Of a DNA stretch of 64,000 nucleotides, positions 42,730 to 52,075 are shown in pieces. This DNA is from G965198795 sp965198795 (GTDB taxonomy: Bacteria > Pseudomonadota > Alphaproteobacteria > Rhodospirillales > Casp-alpha2): NCBI GenBank assembly GCA_965198795.1, contig OZ240674.1, positions 1 to 64,000 on the forward strand. The letters run 5' to 3'. The notes below the pieces were generated by a model. The model was given only the letters and a program-made list of their open reading frames with translations, searched no databases and was not told the DNA's origin. The translations under genes were made by a program, and so were the position numbers. The stretch's first letter is position 1. Every line of letters begins with the position of its first letter.

Positions 42730-43506
42730 TCAATTGGAAGGACGGACGACACGCGCCAATGTCAGCGCGTCAACGGCCTTCGCCCCGGATCTCAGTAAAA
42801 CCCGGGCGCAAGCCTCGATCGTCGCGCCGGTGGTGTAGACGTCATCCACCAGCAGAACCCTCGCCCCTTCAAGACGCCGCCGCATTCCGGCGTTCACGGC
42901 GAATGCGCCCGCCATGTTCCGTTTCCGCCCGGCGCCGCCGAGTCCCCCTTGCGGCGGTGTGCGCCTGGTGCGTTTTAGCAAGTCCGGAACCACGTCACGC
43001 CGCCTGCCCAGGACCTTGCCCAAACGCCAGGCCAGCAAGGCCGATTGATTAAATTGCCGCCGCATCAATCGAGACCAGTGAAGCGGCACGGGCGCGATAA
43101 GGTCGGCCTCCTCAATAAGACCGGTTTGAGCCCGCGCCATCCAGTCGCCAAACGCGGGCGCGGCTTCCGTCTTGTCGGCATGCTTAAAACCCAGGATCAG
43201 ATCGCGGCTGGCGTCGTCGTAAACCATGACCGCCCGCGCTCTATCGACCAGCGGCGGTTTTCGGAGACACGCGCCGCAAGCGGCCTCGTGCAGGTCCGCG
43301 ACGTCAAAAGGCAATCCACACCGGGAGCAACAAGCCCCCTGAATGAAATCGACGCCGGCCCAACAGGCCGCGCAGAGCGTCCCAACCTGGTCCACCAAAA
43401 CACCGCATTTCAAGCAGTGCGGCGGCAACACCAAATCCAACGCTCCTCGAAACAGTCCCGCCGCGAACCTCGTGCTGGCTCTGGCACCTTCCGATGAATC
43501 AGCCAT
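42730..43506 (-). CDS. comF: ComF family phosphoribosyltransferase-like protein
   Basis: A 258-residue ComF/GntX protein. N-terminal zinc cysteines are in PPHCLKCGVLV, TLCAACW and CCSRCG. The C-terminal phosphoribosyltransferase fold carries VLLVDDVYTTGATIEAC. In transformable bacteria ComF supports DNA uptake; in many others its role is unclear. The ATG at 43506 is chosen; the frame extends upstream through the divergent gene by chance. Only 9 bp separate the two start codons. Confidence 0.9.
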   Translation of the reverse strand: MADSSEGARASTRFAAGLFRGALDLVLPPHCLKCGVLVDQVGTLCAACWAGVDFIQGACCSRCGLPFDVADLHEAACGACLRKPPLVDRARAVMVYDDASRDLILGFKHADKTEAAPAFGDWMARAQTGLIEEADLIAPVPLHWSRLMRRQFNQSALLAWRLGKVLGRRRDVVPDLLKRTRRTPPQGGLGGAGRKRNMAGAFAVNAGMRRRLEGARVLLVDDVYTTGATIEACARVLLRSGAKAVDALTLARVVRPSN

Positions 43507-43515
43507 ATTGGAACG

Positions 43516-44445
43516 ATGACTGATTCCATGACCATCTTCAATCGCCGACGCGTGCGCTTGCACCGGGACAGAGCGGCGAGTCATCTGGGCGAGTTCGATT
43601 TTCTGTTTGAGGAAACCGCCGGCCGTCTGGCGGACCGGCTGCTGGACATTACCCGAACCTTCCCCCTCGCCCTTGATTTGGGTTGTCACGGCGGCGCCTT
43701 GGCGCGCGTGATCGGAGATCAAGGCCGGGTTGAGACCCTCTTCCAAGCGGACCTGTCGCCCGCCATGGCGGGGCTTGCTCTCGCGGACACTGGTTTTCCG
43801 GCGTTCGCCGCCGATGAGGAATTTCTGCCCCTCGCAAATGAACGACTGGACGCGGTCTTCTCCAATCTCTCGCTTCACTGGGTGAACGACCTGCCCGGCG
43901 CCCTTGGCCAGGTCCGCCGGGCTTTGAAACCGGACGGTCTGTTCCTGGCGGCCGTTGTGGGAGGGGAAAGCTTGAAGGAATTGCGGACATGCCTGACGGA
44001 CGCCGAGATCGAAATTTCAAACGGACTCAGCCCTCGCGTCTCACCGTTCGCCGGCGTCCGTGATCTCGGCTCTCTGCTCCAACGGGCGGGCCTCGCCCTC
44101 CCCGTCGTCGATACGGACACGATCACGGTCGGCTACGCGTCGCCCCTGAAATTGATGCGGGATCTTCGTGGCATGGGAGAAAGCAACGCGGCCGCCGAAT
44201 GCCGGAAAGGCCTGACTCCGCCGGGCCTCCTGTTCCGCGCGGCTGAACTCTATCAACAGCGTTTCGCGGATGAGGACGGGCGTGTTCCGGCAACCTTTCA
44301 GATTCTTTACATGACGGCATGGGCTCCGGCGGAAACCCAGCGGAAACCCCTGAAACCCGGAAGCGCGTCACGGCGCCTGGCCGATGTCCTGGATACCGAG
44401 GAAGTCAGTTTGGGCGAAAAGGCCCGCCCCCGGGAAAAGTGGTGA
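43516..44445 (+). CDS. NDUFAF5-like SAM-dependent protein
   Basis: A 309-residue class I methyltransferase fold, with ALDLGCHGGALARVI, an AADEEFLPLANERLDAVFSNL stretch and HWVNDLPGALGQVRR. The pattern NRRRVRLHRDRAA at the N-terminus and the SNLSLHWVNDLP block match the bacterial relatives of NDUFAF5, the arginine hydroxylase that matures complex I subunit NDUFS7. It is divergent from comF. GGAACG precedes the ATG; ATG 43528 is an alternative. Confidence 0.8.
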   Translation: MTDSMTIFNRRRVRLHRDRAASHLGEFDFLFEETAGRLADRLLDITRTFPLALDLGCHGGALARVIGDQGRVETLFQADLSPAMAGLALADTGFPAFAADEEFLPLANERLDAVFSNLSLHWVNDLPGALGQVRRALKPDGLFLAAVVGGESLKELRTCLTDAEIEISNGLSPRVSPFAGVRDLGSLLQRAGLALPVVDTDTITVGYASPLKLMRDLRGMGESNAAAECRKGLTPPGLLFRAAELYQQRFADEDGRVPATFQILYMTAWAPAETQRKPLKPGSASRRLADVLDTEEVSLGEKARPREKW

Positions 44446-44533
44446 CGCCAAAATTCGTTAAACCAATATGGAGAATTCGTCGTAGGATTAACAGAATGGG
44501 CCAGTGTTCCACCGGTCACGCGGGAGGCGAATA

Positions 44534-44728
44534 ATGATCTATAACTACGCGAAGCTGGAAGACGCCAAGCTTAACAAGGTCAAGGCGTTGGAAAACGAAA
44601 TCGGCACGCCCTTATTGGCGCTTGGCGGTTATGAGCCGGAGTGCGCGCGCCTGGACCGCGCGAAGCTGGCGAAAATCCGCGCCGTGGAAAAGGAAATGGG
44701 CGTCGTGCTCTTGGCCGTGAAGGCCTGA
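44534..44728 (+). CDS. Small protein made of two copies of one motif
   Basis: A 64-residue protein with a strong ribosome site (GGGAGG, 6-7 bp before ATG 44534). The two halves align: AKLEDAKLNKVKALENEIG with TPLLAL, and ARLDRAKLAKIRAVEKEMG with VVLLAV. The shared pattern is A-K/R-L-D/E-x-A-K-L-x-K-I/V-K/R-A-L/V-E-x-E-I/M-G-x-x-L-L-A. Each unit would be an amphipathic helix ending in a hydrophobic strand. I do not recognise the family and cannot name a function. It lies between the NDUFAF5-like gene and the opposing fkbM gene. Confidence 0.72.
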   Translation: MIYNYAKLEDAKLNKVKALENEIGTPLLALGGYEPECARLDRAKLAKIRAVEKEMGVVLLAVKA

Positions 44729-44733
44729 CGCCC

Positions 44734-45567
44734 CTATTCGAGACTCCAGGGCCAGTCATCGGCCCGCGTCACCTCGCGAAGTCCCTCGACGTTGATCGGT
44801 CTCGACTTGGGTATGGCCAGAACATTCAGGGAAACGGCGCGCCCAAAGACGTTCTCGGCGTTCCCGGCAAAGTTATTCGGATTGTAAAGCGCAGGTGTGT
44901 GCCAATAGACCCGGTGCCCGGAATCCAGCAATTTGGCCAACAAGCGGGCTGATTTATCGGGTCTGTCATTCTCCGCGTAAATCAGTGGCTCGAAAGTCCG
45001 GATCGTGTTCTCCGCGCCGTCCAGAACATCCGCCTCCGCCCCTTCCACATCGATCTTGATGAAGTGGCAACCAGGCAGATTAAGCCCATCCAGCGTAATC
45101 ACCGGCACCGGCTCTCCCGGCGCGCCGCTCTCCATCCTCTCCATGGAAACGCCGCCAAAATTTCCGTCGGTCCGATAATTGACCGGCGGCGCCTTCGCCA
45201 TGCCGGGCGCCGCTCCAGCCGCCGAAAACATCAAATGCACGTTCGGCCTGCCGTTCAAGGACACATTGGCCGCCAGCATCTGAAACACCTGACGTTGCGG
45301 TTCGACGGCCAGAACGGACCCGGTCTCCGTCACCAGCCGCGACATCAGAACCGTGTGACACCCGATATTGGCGCCGATGTCCACGGCGACCATGCCCGGG
45401 CCCAGGAAATTCCGGAAGATCACGGCCTCCGCGTCCGAGAACTCTCCGTAGAGGTCCAGTGACCGGCCAACGTAGGCGTCATGGACGTTATAGAGAAAAC
45501 GGCCATCCCGGCAGACGCGAAGCCGTAGATGCCCGTCTTCGAAAAGCAGCTCCATCGGCGCGCTCAT
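44734..45567 (-). CDS. FkbM family methyltransferase
   Basis: A 277-residue FkbM-type SAM methyltransferase. SAM motif VAVDIGANIGCHTVLMSRL is followed by AVEPQRQVFQMLAANV and the conserved FIKIDVEGAEADVLDGA. Members methylate sugars or polyketide-like hydroxyls. Its ATG overlaps the stop of the PaaK-like gene by four bases, so both are in one unit. The substrate is unknown. Confidence 0.88.
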   Translation of the reverse strand: MSAPMELLFEDGHLRLRVCRDGRFLYNVHDAYVGRSLDLYGEFSDAEAVIFRNFLGPGMVAVDIGANIGCHTVLMSRLVTETGSVLAVEPQRQVFQMLAANVSLNGRPNVHLMFSAAGAAPGMAKAPPVNYRTDGNFGGVSMERMESGAPGEPVPVITLDGLNLPGCHFIKIDVEGAEADVLDGAENTIRTFEPLIYAENDRPDKSARLLAKLLDSGHRVYWHTPALYNPNNFAGNAENVFGRAVSLNVLAIPKSRPINVEGLREVTRADDWPWSLE

Positions 45568-46799
45568 CCCTCGCGGGCGTCCTCAATGACCTTACCGTCA
45601 TTCGCAAGGCTCCCAGGCGTCACCAGTTCCGCCCGGCCCTTCAATTTAGTGACGGCTTGCAGGCTTTCCGCGATGGCCCCGGCGAGCCCTTCGCCGGAAC
45701 TTTCGCTTTCGCACATCAGCGTCATGACGTCGGCGGCGCCTTCCCGGACGACCACGAGACGCGCTTTTGAGATTTCACCGTGCCGGGCGACGACCTCGGC
45801 CACCTGTCTGGGGTGGACGAACATGCCCTTCACCTTGGTCGTTTGATCCGCGCGTCCCATCCAGCCTTTCAAACGCATGTTGGTGCGCCCACAAGGCGAC
45901 AGGCCCGTCATTACGGCGGAAAGGTCGCCCGTCGCGAATCGAACCAGGGGATAGTCCGTGTTGAATGGCAGGCTGGCGACCACCTCGCCGACCTCACCCT
46001 CTGGAACCGGCTCGCCCGTGCCCGGACGAACGATCTCGATTAAGACGCCCTCATCGACGATCATGCCCTCGTGGGCCCGGCTTTCATAGGCCAAACATCC
46101 CAGATCGGCGGAAGCGTAGACATTGAAGCCCTCGACGCCGCGGTCCTTGAAATAGGCGCGCTGTTCGGGCAGGAAGGGTTCCGCCGCGACGACCGCCTTG
46201 CTAATGGACGAGGCGTCGAGACCCAGATCATCGGCGCGTTCCAGAATGATCTTGAGAAATGACGGCGCGCCCGAATACCCATGCGGCCTGACGTCGGAAA
46301 TGGCGCGCGCCTGGCTGTCCGTGTTGCCGGCGCCGGCGGGCACCACCGAACAGCCCAGCGCATGAGCGCCGGACTCCAGCATCAAACCCGCCGGCGTGAA
46401 ATGATAGGCGAACGTGTTGTGCATCACCTCGCCGGCCCGGAATCCGGCGGCGTACAACGCGCGGGCCGTCCGCCACCAGTCATCCCCGAAACCTTCCGGA
46501 TCGTAGGTCGGACCCGGAGATTGATAGACGCGCTTCAATCCGCCGCCGGGCGTCGCCGTCAGACCCCCCAGAGGGTTTCCCGGCGCCTGGATATCGGTAA
46601 GTTCGGATTTCCGGGTGACGGGAAGCCTGGCGAGCGCCGCCCGGTCCGTGACCTCTTCCGGATTCACATCGGCCAACAAACGCGAGAAATACGGCGCGTT
46701 CGCCTTGGCGTGAACCAGGTTCTTGCGAAGCGCCTCGAACACCTCCGCCTCGCGTTGGCCGGCGGAGCGGGTTTCCAGATCGTCGTAAAAATCAGACAC
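45564..46799 (-). CDS. Phenylacetate-CoA ligase-like AMP-forming enzyme
   Basis: A 411-residue adenylating enzyme of the PaaK group. The N-terminal part includes NAPYFSRLLADV and VTRKSELTDIQ; the middle includes YQSPGPTYDPEGFGDDWW and FNVYASADLGCLAYES (adenylate-binding region); the C-terminal lid includes GWMGRADQTTKVKGMFVHP. It should activate an aromatic or other acid to its CoA ester. The GTG at 46799 with GGAG 8 bp upstream is preferred to the GTG at 46823. Neighbouring liv genes suggest an imported acid or amino-acid catabolite. Confidence 0.85.
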   Translation of the reverse strand: MSDFYDDLETRSAGQREAEVFEALRKNLVHAKANAPYFSRLLADVNPEEVTDRAALARLPVTRKSELTDIQAPGNPLGGLTATPGGGLKRVYQSPGPTYDPEGFGDDWWRTARALYAAGFRAGEVMHNTFAYHFTPAGLMLESGAHALGCSVVPAGAGNTDSQARAISDVRPHGYSGAPSFLKIILERADDLGLDASSISKAVVAAEPFLPEQRAYFKDRGVEGFNVYASADLGCLAYESRAHEGMIVDEGVLIEIVRPGTGEPVPEGEVGEVVASLPFNTDYPLVRFATGDLSAVMTGLSPCGRTNMRLKGWMGRADQTTKVKGMFVHPRQVAEVVARHGEISKARLVVVREGAADVMTLMCESESSGEGLAGAIAESLQAVTKLKGRAELVTPGSLANDGKVIEDAREG

Positions 46800-46980
46800 G
46801 CAACACTCCGCAGGTCGCCCCACGGCCTCCGACCATCAACGGCGCCGCTACTTTTCTTTTATGGACAGGCCTTTTGACGCTTCGGCCTTGGGTCTCATAG
46901 CGGGCGGTGGCGGCGGTTTTTTTCCAACGCCCATTTTGGGCACTTTATAGGCTTGGTTGGAGTATGCCTCGATCAATCTG

Positions 46981-47652
46981 TCAGGCCGTTTTGTCGTCGC
47001 CATCCGCCAACTCCTTGTTTGAGGTCACCATGGGGAAATCAATATGCAAATCTTCTTGGGATCGCGCAATATACATATAAGGCATGTCATAAAAAAGGCG
47101 TCCATCGAAGTCATGAACTTGACAATCGCTTAAAAAAAGTTCACGCAGTTTACCATTTTCTGAAAAAGAATCTACCCAACCACTGTAAACTCGTTCTTTT
47201 TCATAGTCGCGCAATTGAACGAAATCAGAAAACCCCTGGTCGTTGTTAAACATCATATCCCAAACATCCTCGTTTCCCAGTCGCTTGGTCACTTTGATTT
47301 TCAGCAAAAAATTTGCGAACCATTTTTTGTTCGTCGCGTAGGTCCAGACAATTGACAAACCCAGCGCAATGAACGTCGCTATTCCCAAATGAATGAGCGA
47401 AATAAGGCCCGAAGCGAGGTTTTCGGGTTTCTCAAGGATGCGATGAATTGGGTGTTCATGGCCGAAAGCCAGGTAGACGCCAATCGTCACGACATAGGCG
47501 ACGACGCCGAACACAAAGGTGTTCAGGACGAAATCAAAGTTCGATGACCTCTCTTTCGCGCAAAATGTCCGATGGACGGCCGCCCATATGACGCCCGGGA
47601 AGAACAAAAGCGCGAGGGATACGAGGGTGATGTCTACGTCCTGTGGCGCCAT
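46981..47652 (-). CDS. Membrane protein, possibly DUF6338
   Basis: A 223-residue protein. Three probable membrane helices lie at about 8-24, 42-62 and 84-105, followed by a charged soluble domain (about 110-223) with VYSGWVDSFSENGKLRELFL. The layout resembles DUF6338, but I am not certain. Base composition is more A/T-rich than its neighbours and the codon use differs, suggesting transfer into the gap between the PaaK-like and livF genes. It has no visible partner gene. Confidence 0.6.
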   Translation of the reverse strand: MAPQDVDITLVSLALLFFPGVIWAAVHRTFCAKERSSNFDFVLNTFVFGVVAYVVTIGVYLAFGHEHPIHRILEKPENLASGLISLIHLGIATFIALGLSIVWTYATNKKWFANFLLKIKVTKRLGNEDVWDMMFNNDQGFSDFVQLRDYEKERVYSGWVDSFSENGKLRELFLSDCQVHDFDGRLFYDMPYMYIARSQEDLHIDFPMVTSNKELADGDDKTA

Positions 47653-47678
47653 CCTGAGGGCATAATGCTACCAGTATT

Positions 47679-48530
47679 TTACAGCCACCGCTTCCGGCGG
47701 CGGTAATGCTTCACGTCACGGAAGTTTTTGCGGCCTTCGCCGGAGAGGCCCAGGTAGAATTCCTTGACGTCCTCATTGTCGCGCAAATCCGCCGCCTCTC
47801 CATCCATGACGATCCGGCCGTTCTCCAGGATATAGCCGTACTTCGCGTACCGCAGCGCCGCCATGGCGTTCTGCTCGGCGAGCAGGAAGCTGACTTTCTC
47901 TTCCTCGTTCAGCTTTTTGACGATCTCAAAGATTTCTTCCACCAACTGCGGCGCCAAGCCCATGGAGGGCTCGTCTAGCAAGATGGTCTTCGGATTCGCC
48001 ATCAGGGCGCGTCCGATGGCGCACATCTGTTGCTCGCCGCCCGACGTGTACCCGGCCTGGCTCAAGCGGCGCTCTTTCAGGCGCGGGAAATAATGATAGA
48101 CCTTTTCAAGCGAGTCTCTCACCGCGCTGGAGCCGTCGGCGCGTGTGTAAGCGCCGGTCAGCAGGTTCTCCTCGATAGTCAAATGTTCGAAACAATGGCG
48201 ACCCTCCATTACCTGGATGACGCCCCGTTTGACAAGTTCATTGGACGAGAGCGCCTCGACTTCCTCGCCCCGGTATTTGATGTTGCCCTTGGTCACCTCG
48301 CCGCGCTCGGCGCGAAGCAGGTTCGAGATCGCCTTCAGCGTCGTTGTCTTGCCGGCCCCGTTGGCGCCCAGAAGGGCGACTATGCCGCCTTCCGGGACCT
48401 CCAGCGAAACGCCTTTCAACACAAGGATCACATGGTTGTAGATCACCTCAATATTGTTGACGACAAGAGGAGAAGACGACTCCGCCGAAGGGCCGGGGCT
48501 TTCCGCCCTGGCGGCCGCTGCCTGGTTCAT
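47679..48530 (-). CDS. livF: ABC transporter ATPase LivF (branched-chain amino-acid type)
   Basis: Walker A GANGAGKTTT, Q-loop region EGRHCFEHLTIEENLL, signature TSGGEQQMCAIGRAL and Walker B TILLDEPSMGLAP. It has an extended C-terminus (GLSGEGRKNFRDVKHYRRRKRWL) beyond typical LivF, rich in basic residues. The ATG at 48530 gives 283 residues. Last gene of the liv operon. Confidence 0.93.
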   Translation of the reverse strand: MNQAAAARAESPGPSAESSSPLVVNNIEVIYNHVILVLKGVSLEVPEGGIVALLGANGAGKTTTLKAISNLLRAERGEVTKGNIKYRGEEVEALSSNELVKRGVIQVMEGRHCFEHLTIEENLLTGAYTRADGSSAVRDSLEKVYHYFPRLKERRLSQAGYTSGGEQQMCAIGRALMANPKTILLDEPSMGLAPQLVEEIFEIVKKLNEEEKVSFLLAEQNAMAALRYAKYGYILENGRIVMDGEAADLRDNEDVKEFYLGLSGEGRKNFRDVKHYRRRKRWL

Positions 48531-48583
48531 GACGCCGTCTCCGTCTCTCTTTTTGCCGCCGTCTTTAATCGCCGCCGTTCGCC

Positions 48584-49909
48584 TCAGGAACAGGCGCGCG
48601 GCGTTATGCCGTTTTCTTTGGCGTACTTGGCCGCGTCTTCCTCGATCAACGGCCGCACCACGTCGGTCATGGGCGTGATCCACTCGGAAGCCTTGCTCCA
48701 CTTCGTGCCATCCCATTGCTGCAGGAAAACGGCGCCGCCGGTGGAATGGTCCAGACAGCTGACCTGGAGCGGCCGGGCGAATCCCTTCATGCCCATTTCG
48801 GCCAGGCGGGCCTCGGTGACGTTGAGGTTTTCGAATCCCCAGCGAACCTGATCGCCGGACATGCGCTTGCCTTCGCCGAACTTGGCCTGGGCCGTGCGGA
48901 CAGCCTCCACGCCCATGGCGGCGTTATAGACGGCGCGGTTGTAGAGCACTTCACCGACTTTGTTCTCTTTCGCCTTGGCCACATCGCCGCCATAGACATG
49001 CTTGATGATGTCTTGGATGACCGGATGGTCCAACCCGGACGCGTGGAAGGTGCCGGCGAGATAGCCCTTGGCCTTGTCCCCGGCGGGCTCGACGTCCGCC
49101 TCGGAGCCGGACCAGATCACCCCGATGAACCTGTCCATGGGGAAATTGATCTTGGCGGCTTCCTGAATGGCGACCTGGTTCATCACGCCCCAGCCCCACA
49201 TGATGACCCAGTCGGGTTTCTTGCGGCGGATCAGACGCCATTGGGAGGATTGCTCCTGACCCGGATGGTCAACGGCGATTTTCTCAAACGTGAAACCGTA
49301 CTTCCGGGACAGCACTTCAAACGTGCTGATGGGTTCCTTGCCGTAAGCGGAGTTATGATAAAGAAGCGCGATTTTCTTGCCCTTCAGATTATCGAGTCCG
49401 CCCTCGCGGTCCGCGATATACCTGGTGAAGACCGTCGCCTGATCCCAGTAGTTGGTCGGGAAGTTGAAAACCCACTCGAAGACCCGGCCGTCCGCCGCAG
49501 AGGTCCGACCATAACCCATGGACAAAATAGGAATTTCGTCCACGGACGCTTTTGGGATCAACTGATAGGTAATACCGGTGGAGTAGGGATTGAAATAGGT
49601 CGCGCCGCCGTTGGCGTTCTTCAGCTTTTCATAGCACTCCACGCCCAGCTTGGTGTTGTACTTGGTTTCGCACTCTTCCGTCGTGATCTTGACGCCGTTG
49701 ACGCCGCCGTCACGTTTGTTCAGCATTTCGTAATAATCGCGAAAGCCGTTGGCGATCGGAATGCCGCTGGGCGCGTAAGGTCCCGTCCGGTACACAAGAA
49801 CGGGGAAAAACTGCTCTTCCGCCGCCCGAACCTCGCCGGTCAGCGCCGCTGGGCCGGCGAAGCCAATGGCCGCGGCCGCCGCCGCCATCATCAGTGTTTT
49901 GAACTTCAT
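48584..49909 (-). CDS. livK: ABC transporter substrate-binding protein LivK-type
   Basis: A 441-residue periplasmic binding protein of the Leu/Ile/Val family. Signal peptide MKFKTLMMAAAAAAIGFAGP with cleavage near VRAAEEQ. The ligand-binding Peripla_BP_6 fold is signalled by TEECETKYNTKLGVECYEKL and KKIALLYHNSAYGKEPI. ATG 49909 has GGGAGA 8 bp upstream. The long variant of the family often binds non-amino-acid ligands in this kind of cluster, so the substrate is open. Confidence 0.88.
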   Translation of the reverse strand: MKFKTLMMAAAAAAIGFAGPAALTGEVRAAEEQFFPVLVYRTGPYAPSGIPIANGFRDYYEMLNKRDGGVNGVKITTEECETKYNTKLGVECYEKLKNANGGATYFNPYSTGITYQLIPKASVDEIPILSMGYGRTSAADGRVFEWVFNFPTNYWDQATVFTRYIADREGGLDNLKGKKIALLYHNSAYGKEPISTFEVLSRKYGFTFEKIAVDHPGQEQSSQWRLIRRKKPDWVIMWGWGVMNQVAIQEAAKINFPMDRFIGVIWSGSEADVEPAGDKAKGYLAGTFHASGLDHPVIQDIIKHVYGGDVAKAKENKVGEVLYNRAVYNAAMGVEAVRTAQAKFGEGKRMSGDQVRWGFENLNVTEARLAEMGMKGFARPLQVSCLDHSTGGAVFLQQWDGTKWSKASEWITPMTDVVRPLIEEDAAKYAKENGITPRACS

Positions 49910-50023
49910 GGTTATTTCTCCCTGGTTTGATGAAGCAAGGAACGGTTCCGGGAACCGGTCCGTTTTTTTGTTGTCAGCGAAAACTCTATTAAGCCACGCT
50001 TTTTCGGTCAATCTCGCATCCAA

Positions 50024-51100
50024 TTAATACGGAAACGGCCACATGCGGAGTTTCTCCTTCAAGACGCCCCAAAGGCTCGCCAAACCTTCCGGCTCCTTGA
50101 TCAGGAAGAAGATGATCAGCGCGCCCAGGATGACTTCCTCAATGTGCTTTTGCAGATCGATGGGGATCGTCAGGCCGATGGCGGGCGGCGCGTTGGTCAG
50201 AAAAATCGGCAGCAGGATAATGAACGCTGCGCCCAGGAAATTTCCCAGGATCGAGCCCAAGCCGCCGATGATGATCATGAACATGACCTGGAAAGAGACG
50301 AAAATGTCGAAGGCTTCCGTCTCGCCCGCGCCCAACCACAGGAAGATCATCAGACCGCCGGACAGGCCGCAGTAGAACGACGATATCGCGAACGCCGTCA
50401 GTTTCGCCGGCAGCGGGCGGATACCCATCAGTTCGGCCGCGATATCCTGATCGCGGATGGCCATCCAGCTGCGTCCGATACGGGACCGTACCAGATTTTT
50501 GGCGAACCAGGCGAACACCACGACGAAAGTCAGACAAACGATATAGCGCGCCTCCGCCGCCGCCGCCGCGCCGGTCACCTGGACGCCGAACACCTCGCGG
50601 GGCGGGGCCGTAATCGTGCCGGACGGGCTGTTGTTGTAAAACCAGCCCACCTTATTGAACAGCCAGAGGATAAAAAACTGAGCCGCCAACGTGGCGACAG
50701 CCAGATAAAACCCCTTAATGCGCAATGACGGCAATCCGAACAACACACCGACCGCCGCGGAGGACAACCCGCCCAACAGCAGGCAGACAATGATGTTCAA
50801 ATCCGGAAACGCCGTCGTGAACTTGTAGCAGGCGTAGGCCCCAACGGCCATGAAGGCCCCGGTCCCCAGACTGACCTGTCCCGCGTAGCCGGTCAGGATA
50901 TTCAGCCCGATGGCGGCGAGAGCGAACACGAGAAACTGGATCAGAATAGCCTGCAACCAGTATTCCGACGCGATGAACGGGATGACTAGATAAGCAACCG
51001 CGACGACGGCCAGCGCGCCCCATTTGTCCTGAGGCACCACGAACATGGACTGATCGGCCTGATAGGTGGTCTTGAAGAGACCGGCTTCACGGTAAAACAT
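50024..51100 (-). CDS. livM: ABC transporter permease LivM
   Basis: A 358-residue inner-membrane permease with about 9-10 hydrophobic segments, including the LivM core ALAAIGLNILTGYAGQVSLG and the EAA-like loop IRDQDIAAELMGIRPLPAKL. AAGGA lies before the ATG at 51100. It is 21 bp downstream of livH. Confidence 0.94.
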   Translation of the reverse strand: MFYREAGLFKTTYQADQSMFVVPQDKWGALAVVAVAYLVIPFIASEYWLQAILIQFLVFALAAIGLNILTGYAGQVSLGTGAFMAVGAYACYKFTTAFPDLNIIVCLLLGGLSSAAVGVLFGLPSLRIKGFYLAVATLAAQFFILWLFNKVGWFYNNSPSGTITAPPREVFGVQVTGAAAAAEARYIVCLTFVVVFAWFAKNLVRSRIGRSWMAIRDQDIAAELMGIRPLPAKLTAFAISSFYCGLSGGLMIFLWLGAGETEAFDIFVSFQVMFMIIIGGLGSILGNFLGAAFIILLPIFLTNAPPAIGLTIPIDLQKHIEEVILGALIIFFLIKEPEGLASLWGVLKEKLRMWPFPY

Positions 51101-51121
51101 CTGTCCTTCTCCCCAAGCTAC

Positions 51122-52060
51122 CTAAACGCGCTCAATGATCTTGTCGCCGAACAGACCTTGCGGTCTGAACATCAGGAACGCCAGCGCCAGCACATAGGCG
51201 AACCAGTTCTCAATGGCGCCGCCGAAGGGCTCGCCCCAGTAAATTTCCGCGACTTTTTCACCCACCCCGATAATCAAGCCCCCGATAATGGCGCCGGGGA
51301 TCGAGGTGAAACCGCCCAAGATGAGCACCGGCAGCGCCTTCAAGGCGATCAGGACGAGCGAGAACTGCACCCCCGACTTGCCGCCCCACATGACGCCCGC
51401 GACCAGCGCCACGACGCCCGCCACGGTCCAGACCGTAATCCAGATGGTGCGAAGCGGAATGCCAACGGAGAGAGCCGCCTGATGATCGTCGGCGACGGCG
51501 CGGAGCGCGCGCCCGATGGCGGTGTATTGAAAGAAGACCGCCAAGGCCCCGACCATGACCGCGCCGACGACGCCGGCGGTCAGCTCAAACTCGGAAATGA
51601 GCATGCCGCCGACTTCGAACGTGCCGTTGGGAATGCCGATGTCCAAGCGTTTCACGTCCGAGCCGAAAACGATCTGCCCGCCGCCTTCCAGCACGAAGTT
51701 CAGGCCAATCATGGCCATGAACAAAATGATGCCTTCTTGGTTCACCAGGTGGCGAAGGACAAATTTTTCAACGGCGAAGGCCACCAACACCATCACGCCG
51801 CAGGTGACGATCAGGGCGAGCCAGATCGGCGCCCCCTTTTCCATCAAACCGACAAGCACCAGGGCCGAAAAAAGCACCATGGCCCCCTGGGCGTAGTTAA
51901 AGACGCCCGAGGCCTTGAAAATCAAGACGAAGCCCAGCGCCACCAGCGAATAGAGCACGCCGGTCAACAGCCCCTGGATGACGACTTCGCCAAAGAACGC
52001 CCAGTCGGACGCGATGTCGATGAACGGCGCGACAAAAATCAGGTTGAGAAATTCCAGCAT
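51122..52060 (-). CDS. livH: ABC transporter permease LivH
   Basis: A 312-residue inner-membrane permease. VIQGLLTGVLYSLVALGFVL and FNYAQGAMVLFSAL are the typical N-terminal helices, and RALRAVADDHQAALSVGI is the cytoplasmic coupling loop to LivF/LivG. GGGGA precedes the ATG at 52060. Position between livG and livM is canonical. Confidence 0.95.
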   Translation of the reverse strand: MLEFLNLIFVAPFIDIASDWAFFGEVVIQGLLTGVLYSLVALGFVLIFKASGVFNYAQGAMVLFSALVLVGLMEKGAPIWLALIVTCGVMVLVAFAVEKFVLRHLVNQEGIILFMAMIGLNFVLEGGGQIVFGSDVKRLDIGIPNGTFEVGGMLISEFELTAGVVGAVMVGALAVFFQYTAIGRALRAVADDHQAALSVGIPLRTIWITVWTVAGVVALVAGVMWGGKSGVQFSLVLIALKALPVLILGGFTSIPGAIIGGLIIGVGEKVAEIYWGEPFGGAIENWFAYVLALAFLMFRPQGLFGDKIIERV

Positions 52061-52075
52061 CGGGTCCCCTGATCC

